Source of the DNA: Betaproteobacteria bacterium UBA931 | Lineage (GTDB): Bacteria; Pseudomonadota; Gammaproteobacteria; Burkholderiales; Casimicrobiaceae | Reading direction: 5' to 3' | DNA: 5,835 nt | NCBI GenBank assembly: GCA_002293615.1 | Contig: DBDN01000020.1 | Span: 1 to 5,835 of the forward strand | In this document: in pieces, positions 5,335 to 5,835 of the stretch | Layout: each line of letters starts with the position of its first letter | Numbering within the stretch: position 1 is the stretch's first letter | Translations under genes and position numbers: made by a program | Notes under the pieces: generated by a model | What the model was told of the DNA's origin: nothing | What the model saw: only the letters and a program-made list of their open reading frames with translations | Database searches by the model: none

Positions 5335-5835
5335 TCTGTTGCAAATAAATCATAAACGGTTGACATGGCTCTGGCTCGGTTTTTTACTGGCTCACGCATT
5401 GCTGCTCGTCTTTATCCTTACTGTGCTTCGTTATCCGATAGACAGCGACTTATTAGCTTTGTTACCCGCAGATAAAAGAAATATACGTGCTGAACAGGCA
5501 ATACAATCTCTAGCGGAGCATGGCGAAAAACAGTTATTGCTTTTATTGGAGTCAAAGCATCGTGAAAGCCTGCAACAAGCTGCCGAAAGATTGACAACCC
5601 AGCTTGCAGATCTACCGATAACGCCGCAAAGCAACGCGATTAACCCCGATGAAATCAGCACATTTTATCTTCCTTTCAGGCATAATCTGATCTCCGATAC
5701 GGACCGAGCACAGATATTATTGTCTGGCAAGAAAGATTGGTATCAGCTCGCTGTACGACGCGCATACGACGGTTTTAGCGGCGGCCTGCTTTCTTGGCAG
5801 GATGATCCTTTTGGCCTGTTTGAAAACTGGTTGCG
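5309..5835 (+). CDS. apeM: MMPL/RND-type exporter, N-terminal part, running off the window
   Basis: The frame from ATG 5309 is open to the window end and covers 175 complete codons. It begins MKKYSLNNNLLQINHKRLTW, then a membrane span (about 18-40, rich in L, W and F), then IDSDLLALLPAD (44-55). This matches the start of MMPL-family exporters, where a first helix is followed by a short phrase like TDLLALLP and then a large periplasmic porter domain. The following region (56 to about 175) is helical with many charged residues, as expected of that domain. Typical family members have some 750-850 residues, so about four fifths is missing. It probably extracts the polyene lipid or its precursor from the inner membrane and works with the preceding LolA-like carrier. 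The 26-bp overlap with that gene is the longest in the operon. No good Shine-Dalgarno is seen, so coupling is likely. Start choice is moderately sure. Confidence 0.82.
   Translation, partial: MKKYSLNNNLLQINHKRLTWLWLGFLLAHALLLVFILTVLRYPIDSDLLALLPADKRNIRAEQAIQSLAEHGEKQLLLLLESKHRESLQQAAERLTTQLADLPITPQSNAINPDEISTFYLPFRHNLISDTDRAQILLSGKKDWYQLAVRRAYDGFSGGLLSWQDDPFGLFENWL

Overview
The window is the middle of an aryl polyene (APE)-type type II polyketide / fatty-acid-like biosynthetic operon. Every credible gene is on the + strand and the genes are packed with almost no spacers. The order is: 3' end of one acyl carrier protein (ACP), a second ACP, a COG4648-like membrane protein, an acyl/aryl adenylating ligase fused to a hot-dog dehydratase, a family 2 glycosyltransferase, a LpxL/HtrB-like acyltransferase, a 4HBT-type thioesterase, a LolA-like periplasmic carrier, and the start of an MMPL-type exporter. 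This gene set and order match the core of the APE clusters known from Gram-negative bacteria. The ape letters used here (E to M) follow that order and are assigned from memory, without a database search.

The organism is most likely a proteobacterium, probably gamma- or beta-. The LolA-like, LpxL-like and MMPL genes imply an outer membrane, and the base composition looks moderately low in GC by eye. I cannot name a genus.

Layout. Positions 1-136 are two perfect 68-bp tandem copies carrying the last codons of the upstream ACP gene, its stop codon and a Shine-Dalgarno sequence. Positions 138-392 encode the second ACP, 396-935 the multi-spanning membrane protein, and 922-2631 the ligase-dehydratase fusion. 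The glycosyltransferase (2628-3362) and acyltransferase (3359-4291) follow with ATGA overlaps. The thioesterase (4307-4735), LolA-like carrier (4723-5334) and MMPL exporter (5309 to the window end) complete the run. There is no gene-free stretch above 300 bases, and I see no internal promoter, terminator, RNA gene, CRISPR array or insertion sequence.

Inferred teamwork. The ligase activates an aryl starter acid and loads it on an ACP. Ketosynthase and ketoreductase genes, which must lie outside the window, elongate and reduce it, and the hot-dog domain dehydrates it to build the conjugated polyene. The glycosyltransferase and acyltransferase probably make or attach the lipid/sugar anchor. The thioesterase may release or proofread acyl chains. 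The LolA-like protein and the MMPL exporter move the lipid-like product to the outer membrane.

Points of most interest are the 68-bp tandem duplication at the ACP-ACP junction, the ligase-dehydratase fusion with a FabA-like His/Asp pair, and the glycosyltransferase/acyltransferase junction. At that junction a T7 run in slippery phase could join the two frames, and a compact hairpin sits just inside the acyltransferase gene. I see no wholly new system: this is a recognisable APE-type operon with some unusual junctions.
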